Positions 1-5,290 of a DNA stretch of 6,934 bases are shown here, piece by piece. Origin of the DNA: CAYNNP01 sp964398215 (GTDB lineage: Bacteria; Planctomycetota; Planctomycetia; Pirellulales; Pirellulaceae); contig CAYNNP010000294.1 in the NCBI GenBank assembly GCA_964398215.1, positions 1 through 6,934 of the forward strand, read 5' to 3'. The notes under the pieces were generated by a model that saw nothing but the letters and a program-made list of their open reading frames with translations, was not told where the DNA came from and ran no database searches. The position numbers were made by a program, and so were the translations under genes. Positions within the stretch are counted from its first letter, which is position 1; the number at the start of each line of letters is the position of its first letter.

Positions 1-36
1 GGCCCAAAAGCGAGCCAGTTGCCTACATCGCCGATA

Positions 37-390
37 TCATCTGTTGATGACCGCGGCGATTCGGTCCACGGCTGTTCGTAGCGAACGCGCGGCCATTGCA
101 AAGTTTGTATGCCCGCTGACTTCTGGCTGAATCTCCTCATAAAGCTCAGTAGCTTTGCGAAGCTTGCTCAGCTTTTTCTTTGCCATCTTCAGATACTTTG
201 CGGGATCGTCGATGTCGCTAACGGGCCCAACGGCCAGGATGAAATCGTACAGGTCTCGAACGATATCGCGCAAGTCCTCATCTTCCTCTGCTTCCTCAGC
301 ATGCTTGAGGAACGTCCGGACCATCCAAACGTGCGCGATCTCGGTATCAATCGCGCGCACGTGCCCAAGTAATTCGTCATCGCTGGACAT
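37..390 (-). CDS. Small charged helical protein, unknown function
   Basis: The product is 117 residues from the ATG at 390-388. A TTG directly before it (393-391) would add one residue. A GGAA stretch about ten bases upstream is the only ribosome-binding candidate. I do not recognise the family. The sequence is rich in Glu, Asp, Lys and Arg and low in Pro and Gly, so it should be almost entirely helical. It has an acidic block at about residues 31-46 (AEEAEEDEDLRD) and a basic heptad-like stretch at about 65-88 (KYLKMAKKKLSKLRKATELY) that could form a coiled coil. There is no signal peptide, membrane segment or Cys pair, so a soluble cytoplasmic protein is expected. It starts 30 bases after the stop of the membrane-protein gene on the same strand, so the two are probably cotranscribed. 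The even codon use and clean frame support a real gene; the function is open. Confidence 0.72.
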   Translation of the reverse strand: MSSDDELLGHVRAIDTEIAHVWMVRTFLKHAEEAEEDEDLRDIVRDLYDFILAVGPVSDIDDPAKYLKMAKKKLSKLRKATELYEEIQPEVSGHTNFAMAARSLRTAVDRIAAVINR

Positions 391-420
391 CAAATTTGCT
401 TTCCGCAGGTTGGATGTGAA

Positions 421-1023
421 TTAGCCAGCCGTATCGGTGGTGCTAGGCGGATCGGCCGGCGTTTCGACCGCGGCTTGCGCACCATCCGCTTTCTTTTCTG
501 GTGCATGTCCGTGCGGCGTGTTCATCGCGACAATGACAACACCGACAATGGTCAGCAACATTCCCAGCCACAAAACGGGACTGACTTCAACGTGATCTTT
601 CAACTTCAAAACCGAAACGATTGCGGTGACCGAAACGGCTCCACCAAAAACAATCGGCATCACGAGCAGCGAGTTTCCACGACTCAGCATCATGGCTGAT
701 GTCAAACAAAGAGCTCCAGCGGCTCCCAGTGCTCCGGCTAGGAAGCCCCACTTCGCAGCATCAAAATGGGAACGCCCTGTCCCCTCGACCATTCCACTGT
801 AGCTAAACGTATCGCCTCTTAGTTTCATCATTATCAAGCCACCGATCACTGCAATCACGAGATACGCGACTCCAATGAAAACGTAGGGTTTGAATGGCGA
901 CCAAGCGGGTCCGGTGCCTGGTAATTTTGGAGCCTGAGCGTTTCCGATCGTTGGTCCGTAACATCCCCAGAAAATAGCGGTGCCGAGGGCAAAGAGAATT
1001 GGAATTAAAGTCATTTTGTTCAT
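421..1023 (-). CDS. Five-helix DMT/EamA-like membrane protein (half-size transporter-like)
   Basis: The product is 200 residues and starts at ATG 1023-1021, with TTGAGG five bases upstream, one of the clearer ribosome-binding sites here. Five hydrophobic helices are visible at about residues 5-22, 47-66, 92-113, 118-138 and 149-168. The pattern of helix 4 (MPIVFGGAVSVTAIVSVLKL) followed by a charged turn and a Gly/Val-rich last helix (LGMLLTIVGVVIVAMN) is typical of EamA-domain proteins of the drug/metabolite transporter superfamily. Those usually have ten helices from two repeats, so this is a single-repeat, half-size form that would have to work as a dimer if it transports. The first helix carries an FWGCYGPTIGNAQ motif. 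The last 30 residues are a His/Pro/Ala/Thr-rich polar tail with no visible domain. No substrate can be assigned. The gene lies 30 bases upstream of the small helical-protein gene and probably shares its transcript. Confidence 0.75.
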   Translation of the reverse strand: MNKMTLIPILFALGTAIFWGCYGPTIGNAQAPKLPGTGPAWSPFKPYVFIGVAYLVIAVIGGLIMMKLRGDTFSYSGMVEGTGRSHFDAAKWGFLAGALGAAGALCLTSAMMLSRGNSLLVMPIVFGGAVSVTAIVSVLKLKDHVEVSPVLWLGMLLTIVGVVIVAMNTPHGHAPEKKADGAQAAVETPADPPSTTDTAG

Positions 1024-1028
1024 GCGTA

Positions 1029-1034
1029 CCTCAA
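1029..1034 (-). promoter_or_regulatory. Ribosome-binding site of the EamA-like gene
   Basis: The minus strand reads TTGAGG, then five bases, then ATG. It matches the anti-SD core GAGG and supports the start at 1023 over the second Met three codons later. Confidence 0.55.
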
Positions 1035-1052
1035 AATCAGGATTCGGTGTTT

Positions 1053-1151
1053 TTAGCGCGGCTTGGGCGTGAAGTAATCACTGGCGATTTCGATAGTCGC
1101 ATTGGCTGGAATCACAGCCTCCATCGCGAAGCAACGCAGCAGCCAGGGCAT
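1053..1151 (-). CDS. Possible 32-residue upstream small ORF
   Basis: A short open frame starts at ATG 1151-1149 and stops at TAA 1055-1053, 29 bases before the ATG of the EamA-like gene on the same strand. It would encode a peptide beginning MPWLLRCFAMEAVIP and ending SDYFTPKPR. A second in-frame ATG at its tenth codon gives a 23-residue version. Third codon positions are mostly G or C, as in real genes here, but there is no good ribosome-binding site. It could be a leader peptide, a small cotranscribed gene, the remnant of a longer gene, or chance. I do not recognise the peptide. Confidence 0.22.
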   Translation of the reverse strand: MPWLLRCFAMEAVIPANATIEIASDYFTPKPR

Positions 1152-1171
1152 TGTTCAATCTTTCACTCAAT

Positions 1172-1207
1172 CAGTACAGGGCTCCTTGCTGTGAATTCAC
1201 TGTACTG
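1172..1207. repeat. Inverted repeat with nested palindrome
   Basis: CAGTACAG (1172-1179) and CTGTACTG (1200-1207) are perfect inverted 8-mers around a 20-base loop. The loop ends with most of a second perfect palindrome, GTGAATTCAC (1191-1200). The structure lies about 100 bases past the stop of the unknown minus-strand gene and 150 bases before the EamA-like start. No U-run follows on either strand, so it is not a canonical intrinsic terminator. A protein-binding site or a weak terminator is possible. The rest of the spacer 1024-1308 shows no convincing gene apart from the small ORF at 1053-1151. Confidence 0.35.
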
Positions 1208-1308
1208 TGCTGAAAAGTCTGGAATACTCCACGTCTCAGAGCCGAACGACCGCAGGGCGAACTCGGTAGGACGCGTCGTAGCGAGATCTTTTAAGCTTGG
1301 CAGGTCGC

Positions 1309-1629
1309 CTATGCGGGGCTATCAAGTACCTTTCCCGTTCGGTCATCGACTCTGTACATACGAGTGACATCGCCCAGTCCGCCGTCGCCGAATTTTAGCG
1401 AGACTAGCCAATAGGGATCGTCTGGCACATTGGCTGAAACCATCGCACGAAGAATCTCTGGGTCATGCGCACCGTTCTCGCTGTACAGCTTTGCATAGAA
1501 TTCCTTTTCTCTCCGAATCCGTTCGGTGTCAAAGAACACTGCGGAGCATTTCGTGCCGGGTGAAACGCCACCAAAATGTTCAATGACAATCATGATTGCC
1601 GCTTTCTGATCAATTTCTCGTTTTACCAA
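1309..1629 (-). CDS. Small soluble protein of unknown function, TTG start
   Basis: The product is 106 residues. The best start is TTG at 1629-1627 because GGAG (minus strand, 1639-1636) sits six bases upstream and an in-frame TAG lies just beyond; the first internal ATG is at codon 13. I do not recognise the family. No signal peptide or membrane segment is present. Visible features are an N-terminal hydrophobic strand (AAIMIVIEHFGG), a charged helix at about residues 34-50 (DTERIRREKEFYAKLYSE), then a likely beta region ending in VTRMYRVDDRTGKVLDSPA. A strand-turn of the type 'YRVDxxTGKV' occurs in several small alpha/beta families, including PepSY-like and some immunity-type domains, but the match is too short to name one. 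It follows the SUKH-like gene by 76 bases on the same strand, so cotranscription is plausible. Confidence 0.6.
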   Translation of the reverse strand: MVKREIDQKAAIMIVIEHFGGVSPGTKCSAVFFDTERIRREKEFYAKLYSENGAHDPEILRAMVSANVPDDPYWLVSLKFGDGGLGDVTRMYRVDDRTGKVLDSPA

Positions 1630-1635
1630 CTCTTG

Positions 1636-1639
1636 CTCC
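1636..1639 (-). promoter_or_regulatory. Ribosome-binding site deciding a TTG start
   Basis: The minus strand reads GGAG, then six bases, then TTG at 1629. No ATG or GTG is available nearby, and an in-frame stop closes the frame a few codons upstream, so this site is the main support for the TTG start. Confidence 0.5.
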
Positions 1640-1705
1640 AGCCGCTATTGATCGGTATCGAATGATTCGTAATGTGCATGCCACCTTATCACAGGATATG
1701 CAGTG

Positions 1706-2233
1706 TTAAACCCAACCTCGCAGCTGGCATGAACATCGAAGATGAGCGACCAAGTAGTAGAAGTTGTCGAATACGCCGTACGTTCTGTCTAGCAGATCAT
1801 TTTCGTCGCCACATGTGAACGGCACACAGCGAATCAGATCCATCTTCATGTCATAACACCATGCGTCACCGTCACCGAAATCACCCGTCCAAAATCCAAA
1901 TTGCATCAGACCAAACCTCTCTTGTACTTCGCAAATCGGATGTTCTGCCTTCTGCCGCTCGATCAAATCATCCGTTCCCAGCAGCACCATGATCGACGTT
2001 TCGTAGGCTTGTTTTGCCAGCACCGTTGACAAAAATTCCGTGAGTTCAGGATTGACCCGAGGCTTGAGCCCTTTGCCGACGTAGATCTGTTGGAGAACTT
2101 TCTCGGTCGCATTCCGATCAATTCGGTCTTTAGCTCGGCCGGGTTCCTTTATTTCATCGAACAGATCGAGCAACAGCTCGCCCGCGTCCGCGCCGCTTTC
2201 GTACGTATTGAGCGTGGGGTACTTTCTGGGCAT
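1706..2233 (-). CDS. SUKH (SMI1/KNR4)-like protein
   Basis: The product is 175 residues from ATG 2233-2231. A GTG at 2257 would extend it by eight residues, but neither start has a strong ribosome-binding site. The N-terminal half is charged and helical. From about residue 60 the order is: Pro-helix (NPELTEFLSTVLAK), hydrophobic strand and helix (IMVLLGTDDLIERQKAE), then a Gly/Asp/Trp motif at about 112-128 (FGFWTGDFGDGDAWCYDM), a strand (LIRCVPFTCGDEND), and a closing aromatic helix (YGVFDNFYYLVAHL). The 'GDGDxWxxDM' strand followed by a late aromatic helix is the usual C-terminal signature of SUKH proteins. In bacteria many of these are immunity proteins against polymorphic or contact-dependent toxins. 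No toxin gene is visible here, so an immunity role is inference. The C-terminus has a CSC pair of unknown meaning. It is the first gene of a possible pair with the unknown gene ending at 1309. Confidence 0.62.
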   Translation of the reverse strand: MPRKYPTLNTYESGADAGELLLDLFDEIKEPGRAKDRIDRNATEKVLQQIYVGKGLKPRVNPELTEFLSTVLAKQAYETSIMVLLGTDDLIERQKAEHPICEVQERFGLMQFGFWTGDFGDGDAWCYDMKMDLIRCVPFTCGDENDLLDRTYGVFDNFYYLVAHLRCSCQLRGWV

Positions 2234-2284
2234 TTTATTTCGAAACCTGGGCGTCACGGGTCATTTTTGCTTTTTCGCGTTCGC

Positions 2285-2319
2285 CAACTTTTCGAGTTGA
2301 TGACGATAAAAAGCTTTTT
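2285..2319. promoter_or_regulatory. Divergent intergenic region with palindromes
   Basis: The spacer between the divergent SUKH-like and sigma-factor genes holds a small hairpin, CAACT-TTTCG-AGTTG (2285-2299), and a perfect 12-base palindrome, AAAAAGCTTTTT (2308-2319), in an AT-rich stretch. The region must carry at least one promoter in each direction, but I could not pick a convincing -35/-10 pair for either gene. The palindrome is a plausible operator-like or bent-DNA site. Confidence 0.3.
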
Positions 2320-2404
2320 CTCAAAAATCTGGTTTAAATGCGCGCCGCAAATCGGGTTTGCCATACTTAGATGTAGCTACACCTGATGAACCAAGCCAGA
2401 CACG

Positions 2405-4405
2405 ATGCTACCGAACACAGAAATATTACCGAAAACGCTGCGTGATGCCGACTTGCTGGACGCGTGGATCCATGACGGACGCCCGATCGCGCTCAGCACG
2501 CTGGTGCATCGTTATAGCGTGATGGTATTGAGCGTTTGTCGTCGGCGATGTCGCTGCGATGCGGACGCCGAAGACGCTTTTCAATCAACGTTTCTTTATC
2601 TGGCTCGCAATGCTGCCAAAATTCGCAAGCCTGAGTGTTTGCCGGGTTGGCTGCATCGTGTCGCACAGCGTTCAGCAATTGCGACTTTAAAAGACGGCTC
2701 CAACGACTCCGATTCCATGGATCAGCAACCCGCCCAGACCCAAGACCCCTTGGACCGTCTGACCCAACGTCACGAAGCAAGCGTATTGGACGAAGAGCTA
2801 GCGGCTCTGCCGGAACACTACCGCGCCGCGCTGGTGATGCATGTTTTGGAACATGAAACAATCGAGACGCTGGCAACTCGTTTTGGAACGACCACTGGCA
2901 CGATTCGCGGGCGGTTGCAGCGAGGCAAACGACTGTTGGCCGGGCGACTGCGCAAACGTGGGGTTGTTCCCGTGTTCGCTTTTGCAGCTGCGAATACTTG
3001 GACGGTCAGTGCCCAAGCCGCGTCTCTATCTAGCGCGGCTTTGACCGCAGATCTAACAGCTGGTTCGCTGCCCGATCAGTCTCTTCTTGAACATCTTCTC
3101 TCTAAAGGAACGCAAACGATGACATCTCCCTTAACGATCGCCGCCATTGTCGGCGGTGCGGCAGTCACGCTGTTGTTGACATTGCCGTCACCGCTCGGTG
3201 CAGGCGACGGAAACCAATCACAACAATCGCTAGTTGCATTGCCAGAAAATACAGTCCGGCTTTCGCCCCTCGGACAACAGACAGGTGAGAACGACGGAAC
3301 TCCTGTGAAGGCACAAGTTGCCGAATCGGACTTTGGTGAGTTAGCAGTGAATTATCCTCAGAATTCATCGCCTGGCGAATCTAAGAAGGATTCGCGTGTC
3401 GTGACGACCGCAATAGCGGAACTTGATAGCGAGATGAGTCTTTCGGTTGACGGAACGCTGGCGGATCTGCCAGACGCGTTATCGAATATCAAAACGCCCA
3501 TTTTGTTTGATACTCGTGGGTTGGCTTTTGCCGAAGTCGATAAGCTGACTGCAAAGCTGGAAGTATCCGCAAGTGGTCAACCGCTGAGAACAATTCTGCG
3601 TAGAGCCCTGCGACCGATGGGGCTGAAGGCGAACGTCGAGGCCGAGGGAATCGTGATTAGCGCAGACCCCAGCGTATTGGTACACAAAGGTATTGGTGTG
3701 TCGAAATGGGTGAATGTCAACGAAGAGTTTGCTGAACTTGTTGAGGAGAAACTTAGTGAAAAAGCGTCATTCGAGTTTCATGAGACCCCGATCCTGCAAG
3801 TCGCACAAGAGATCTCGAAACAACAAAAGTTGCCACTGGACGTGAACATGTTGGGGTTAGAGGAAATAGGGATTAGCCCAGATAGTCCGATCAGCTTTCA
3901 AGGACAAGACATTACGCTAAGGTCTAGCTTGCGGGCAATTCTAGCGAAATTGGATTTGGTGTACCAACCAAAGAATGAGTCGCTTGAAATCACGACGGTC
4001 GATGCTGCAGAATCACAACTGCTAACAAGGATCTATTGGCTGGAATCGCTGGGTATCTCCAAGGGTGACGCCGCGGATTTGGTCGGAATCATTGAAGGGT
4101 CAATTCAAATAGATACCTGGGCATCTTTCGGGGGACCATCCACAATCGCCAAAATGGACACTGCACGTCCAGCAATCATCGTTTCCAGTACCTACTTTGT
4201 TCATGAAGAAATCACTGCAATGTTCAAAGCACTCCGCGAATCACATTTCGGACCCGATTCAGTCGATGATCCATCGCGGCAGAAAGTCTCAATAAAAGGA
4301 GTGGGCCAGCCTAAGAAAACGTCGAGTGGAGGACTGGGTGCCAGAGGACCAGGGCGTAGCGGTTTGGGCAGTCCCGGCGGTACTGGTGGTGGCGGAGTCT
4401 TTTAA
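2405..4405 (+). CDS. ECF sigma factor fused to membrane-anchored STN-like sensor domain
   Basis: The product is 666 residues. ATG 2405 is the first possible start because TGA at 2387 closes the frame upstream; its ribosome-binding site is weak. Residues about 28-95 are sigma-70 region 2 (MVLSVCRRR...DAEDAFQSTFLYLAR...LPGWLHRVAQRSA), in the form typical of planctomycete ECF factors. Residues 125-180 are region 4 (LAALPEHYRAALVMHVLE, then the helix-turn-helix ETLATRFGTTTGTIRGRLQRGKRLL in part). An Ala-rich linker leads to one membrane helix at about 243-260. Basic RLRKRG before the helix predicts N-in, C-out. Two related repeats follow (about 343-420 and 448-535), each like the short N-domain of secretins and TonB receptors (STN). 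A segment at 536-612 has a W...GGP...I motif and a VHEEI helix, then comes a Gly-rich tail. It would direct RNA polymerase in answer to an envelope cue; how the sigma part is freed or controlled is unknown. Sigma assignment is firm, STN assignment moderate. Confidence 0.9.
   Translation: MLPNTEILPKTLRDADLLDAWIHDGRPIALSTLVHRYSVMVLSVCRRRCRCDADAEDAFQSTFLYLARNAAKIRKPECLPGWLHRVAQRSAIATLKDGSNDSDSMDQQPAQTQDPLDRLTQRHEASVLDEELAALPEHYRAALVMHVLEHETIETLATRFGTTTGTIRGRLQRGKRLLAGRLRKRGVVPVFAFAAANTWTVSAQAASLSSAALTADLTAGSLPDQSLLEHLLSKGTQTMTSPLTIAAIVGGAAVTLLLTLPSPLGAGDGNQSQQSLVALPENTVRLSPLGQQTGENDGTPVKAQVAESDFGELAVNYPQNSSPGESKKDSRVVTTAIAELDSEMSLSVDGTLADLPDALSNIKTPILFDTRGLAFAEVDKLTAKLEVSASGQPLRTILRRALRPMGLKANVEAEGIVISADPSVLVHKGIGVSKWVNVNEEFAELVEEKLSEKASFEFHETPILQVAQEISKQQKLPLDVNMLGLEEIGISPDSPISFQGQDITLRSSLRAILAKLDLVYQPKNESLEITTVDAAESQLLTRIYWLESLGISKGDAADLVGIIEGSIQIDTWASFGGPSTIAKMDTARPAIIVSSTYFVHEEITAMFKALRESHFGPDSVDDPSRQKVSIKGVGQPKKTSSGGLGARGPGRSGLGSPGGTGGGGVF
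3104..3121 (+). promoter_or_regulatory. Candidate internal translation start in the sigma fusion gene
   Basis: AAAGGA (3104-3109) lies nine bases before an in-frame ATG (3119-3121, Met239). This is a better ribosome-binding site than the one at the annotated start. Met239 stands just before the membrane helix, so initiation here would yield a 428-residue product with the helix at its N-terminus, resembling an exported or anchored sensor protein without sigma regions. A Met at this point may also simply belong to the fusion. Confidence 0.35.
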
Positions 4406-4423
4406 TATCATCAAGCATTACGG

Positions 4424-4475
4424 CGCCCAATAACCCTGATAATCGGCCTTCTTGGCTTAGAAATCGGGTTGGGCG
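4424..4475 (+). terminator. Possible bulged hairpin after the sigma fusion gene
   Basis: CGCCCA (4424-4429) pairs with TGGGCG (4470-4475), and ACCC (4433-4436) with GGGT (4466-4469) after a three-base bulge. GAT (4438-4440) pairs with ATC (4463-4465), and a small GCC/GGC stem closes the interior. It starts 19 bases after the stop codon. No U-run follows, so it may be a factor-dependent terminator or an RNA-stabilising structure rather than an intrinsic terminator. Confidence 0.35.
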
Positions 4476-4497
4476 TGTCTCGCGTTCTCGCCTGTGA

Positions 4498-4526
4498 TTG
4501 TCAGTGTGCTCGCTGGCGTTAAGAAT
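4498..4526 (+). promoter_or_regulatory. Candidate sigma-70-type promoter of the FKBP gene
   Basis: TTGTCA (4498-4503; five of six to TTGACA) is followed after 17 bases by AAGAAT (4521-4526; four of six to TATAAT). Transcription would begin near 4533, about 47 bases before the ATG. The placement after the preceding hairpin fits an independent transcription unit. This is a match by eye only. Confidence 0.33.
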
Positions 4527-4579
4527 AGTTCCTGAGTACCGTTGCTCATTCAACCATTCTTGCCGCACATCGTTATTCC

Positions 4580-5044
4580 ATGAACAATTTGTTGAAGCAC
4601 ATTGCGATTGCACTGTCGATCGTCACGCCGGTTATGTTTTGCTCATGCAAGTCCCCAACAACAGAAAACAAGTTGAAGCCTGGACCTGTGGACGCACCAG
4701 TTCCGCCGGAATTTCAAACCACAGAATCGGGTTTGAAATATCGGATTCTTCGTGCGTCGGATGGTGCGAAGCCCAAAGTGACCAATCGAGTGAAAGTTCA
4801 CTATGTCGGAACGTTGGATGATGGAACAGAGTTCGATAGTTCCTATAGGCTGGGTAAACCTGCAACATTTGGGCTGGGCCAAGTCGTTGCTGGTTGGACA
4901 GAAGGACTGCAGTTGGTTGGCAAAGGCGGGATGATCGAACTAGAGATCCCACCAAATCTCGGTTACGGACTGCGCGGATCCCCTGGTTCAATTCCACCCA
5001 ACTCCACGCTCCACTTTACCGTGGAACTGTTGGACATTCGGTAA
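4580..5044 (+). CDS. FKBP-type peptidyl-prolyl cis-trans isomerase, predicted lipoprotein
   Basis: The product is 154 residues from ATG 4580; no clear Shine-Dalgarno site precedes it. Residues 1-23 form a lipoprotein signal peptide: Lys6, a hydrophobic core, and a lipobox-like FCSC with Cys23 as the expected lipidated residue. After a Pro-rich linker comes a complete FKBP domain (about 48-154). The residues that line the FKBP12 active site are all present: Tyr75, Phe85-Asp86, Phe97, Val102-Val103, Trp106, Tyr129, Ile138 and Phe146. Typical motifs seen are VHYVGTLDDGTEFDSS, VVAGWTEGL, LGYG and the IPPNSTLHFTVELL end. It should catalyse cis-trans isomerisation of prolyl bonds in envelope proteins on the outer side of the cytoplasmic membrane or in the outer membrane. 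The single compact domain without a long dimerisation region is like small FkpA/FKBP forms. It lies 174 bases after the sigma fusion gene on the same strand and probably has its own promoter. Confidence 0.9.
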   Translation: MNNLLKHIAIALSIVTPVMFCSCKSPTTENKLKPGPVDAPVPPEFQTTESGLKYRILRASDGAKPKVTNRVKVHYVGTLDDGTEFDSSYRLGKPATFGLGQVVAGWTEGLQLVGKGGMIELEIPPNLGYGLRGSPGSIPPNSTLHFTVELLDIR

Positions 5045-5054
5045 GACACGAATG

Positions 5055-5250
5055 GCTGATGCGCCCGACAAAAGTCGCGAACGACAAGATTCGTTTTTAC
5101 TGTTGCGATACAGCGCGTGAATAAACCACTCTCCCACTGGGAGAGTCGGGCTCTCAGGCCCGGAGAGGGCCCTCCCGCTGCGCAGGAGGGTAACCAAACA
5201 TCGCAATATCAAAACCTAACACGCCGGACTACTCTTGTCGGGCGCGTCAT
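5055..5250. repeat. Inverted-repeat-bounded structured spacer between convergent genes
   Basis: GATGCGCCCGACAAAAG (5058-5074) is matched in reverse complement by CTCTTGTCGGGCGCGTC (5232-5248), with 15 of 17 bases identical; similarity trails on outward with an indel. Inside lie three consecutive GC-rich hairpins. There is no coding frame of note. The whole spacer could act as a two-way terminator for the FKBP and sulfatase genes, or be a small interspersed palindromic (MITE- or REP-like) element. No direct target-site duplication was evident. Confidence 0.5.
5128..5190. terminator. Three tandem hairpins, likely bidirectional termination region
   Basis: Hairpin 1 is ACTCTCCC-ACT-GGGAGAGT (5128-5146), a perfect 8-bp stem. 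Hairpin 2 is CTCTC (5151-5155) with GAGAG (5163-5167). Hairpin 3 is CCCTCC (5170-5175) with GGAGGG (5185-5190), with an inner GC-TGC-GC stem. They lie between genes that converge, where termination from both sides is needed. No T-run follows, so termination is inferred from position and structure only. The same arrangement would fit an interspersed repeat. Confidence 0.45.
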
Positions 5251-5290
5251 GGCCACGCTGCCAGCAGCACATTGATAAAAACCAAATGTA

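Noticed and set aside
3..47. Plus-strand frame ending in PVAYIADIIC and TGA, possible 3' end of a gene entering from the left
   Set aside because: Only 14 codons are visible and they would overlap the end of the minus-strand gene by 11 bases; too short to support.
999..1367. 122-codon plus-strand open frame
   Set aside because: Its protein has no recognisable composition or domain, it overlaps the start of the EamA-like gene and the end of the unknown minus-strand gene, and it has no ribosome-binding site.
2358..2386. TTGCCA as the -35 box of the sigma fusion promoter
   Set aside because: No reasonable -10 element occurs at 16-18 bases downstream.
2493..2876. 127-codon minus-strand open frame
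   Set aside because: Antisense to the sigma regions of the fusion gene; composition is Arg/Ser/Pro-rich, as expected of a shadow frame.
5048..5098. ACGAAT/ATTCGT inverted repeat followed by TTTTT as an intrinsic terminator for the FKBP gene
   Set aside because: The stem is only 6 bp around a 35-base loop; smaller local stems are 4 bp. Too weak to call on its own, although it lies in the structured spacer.
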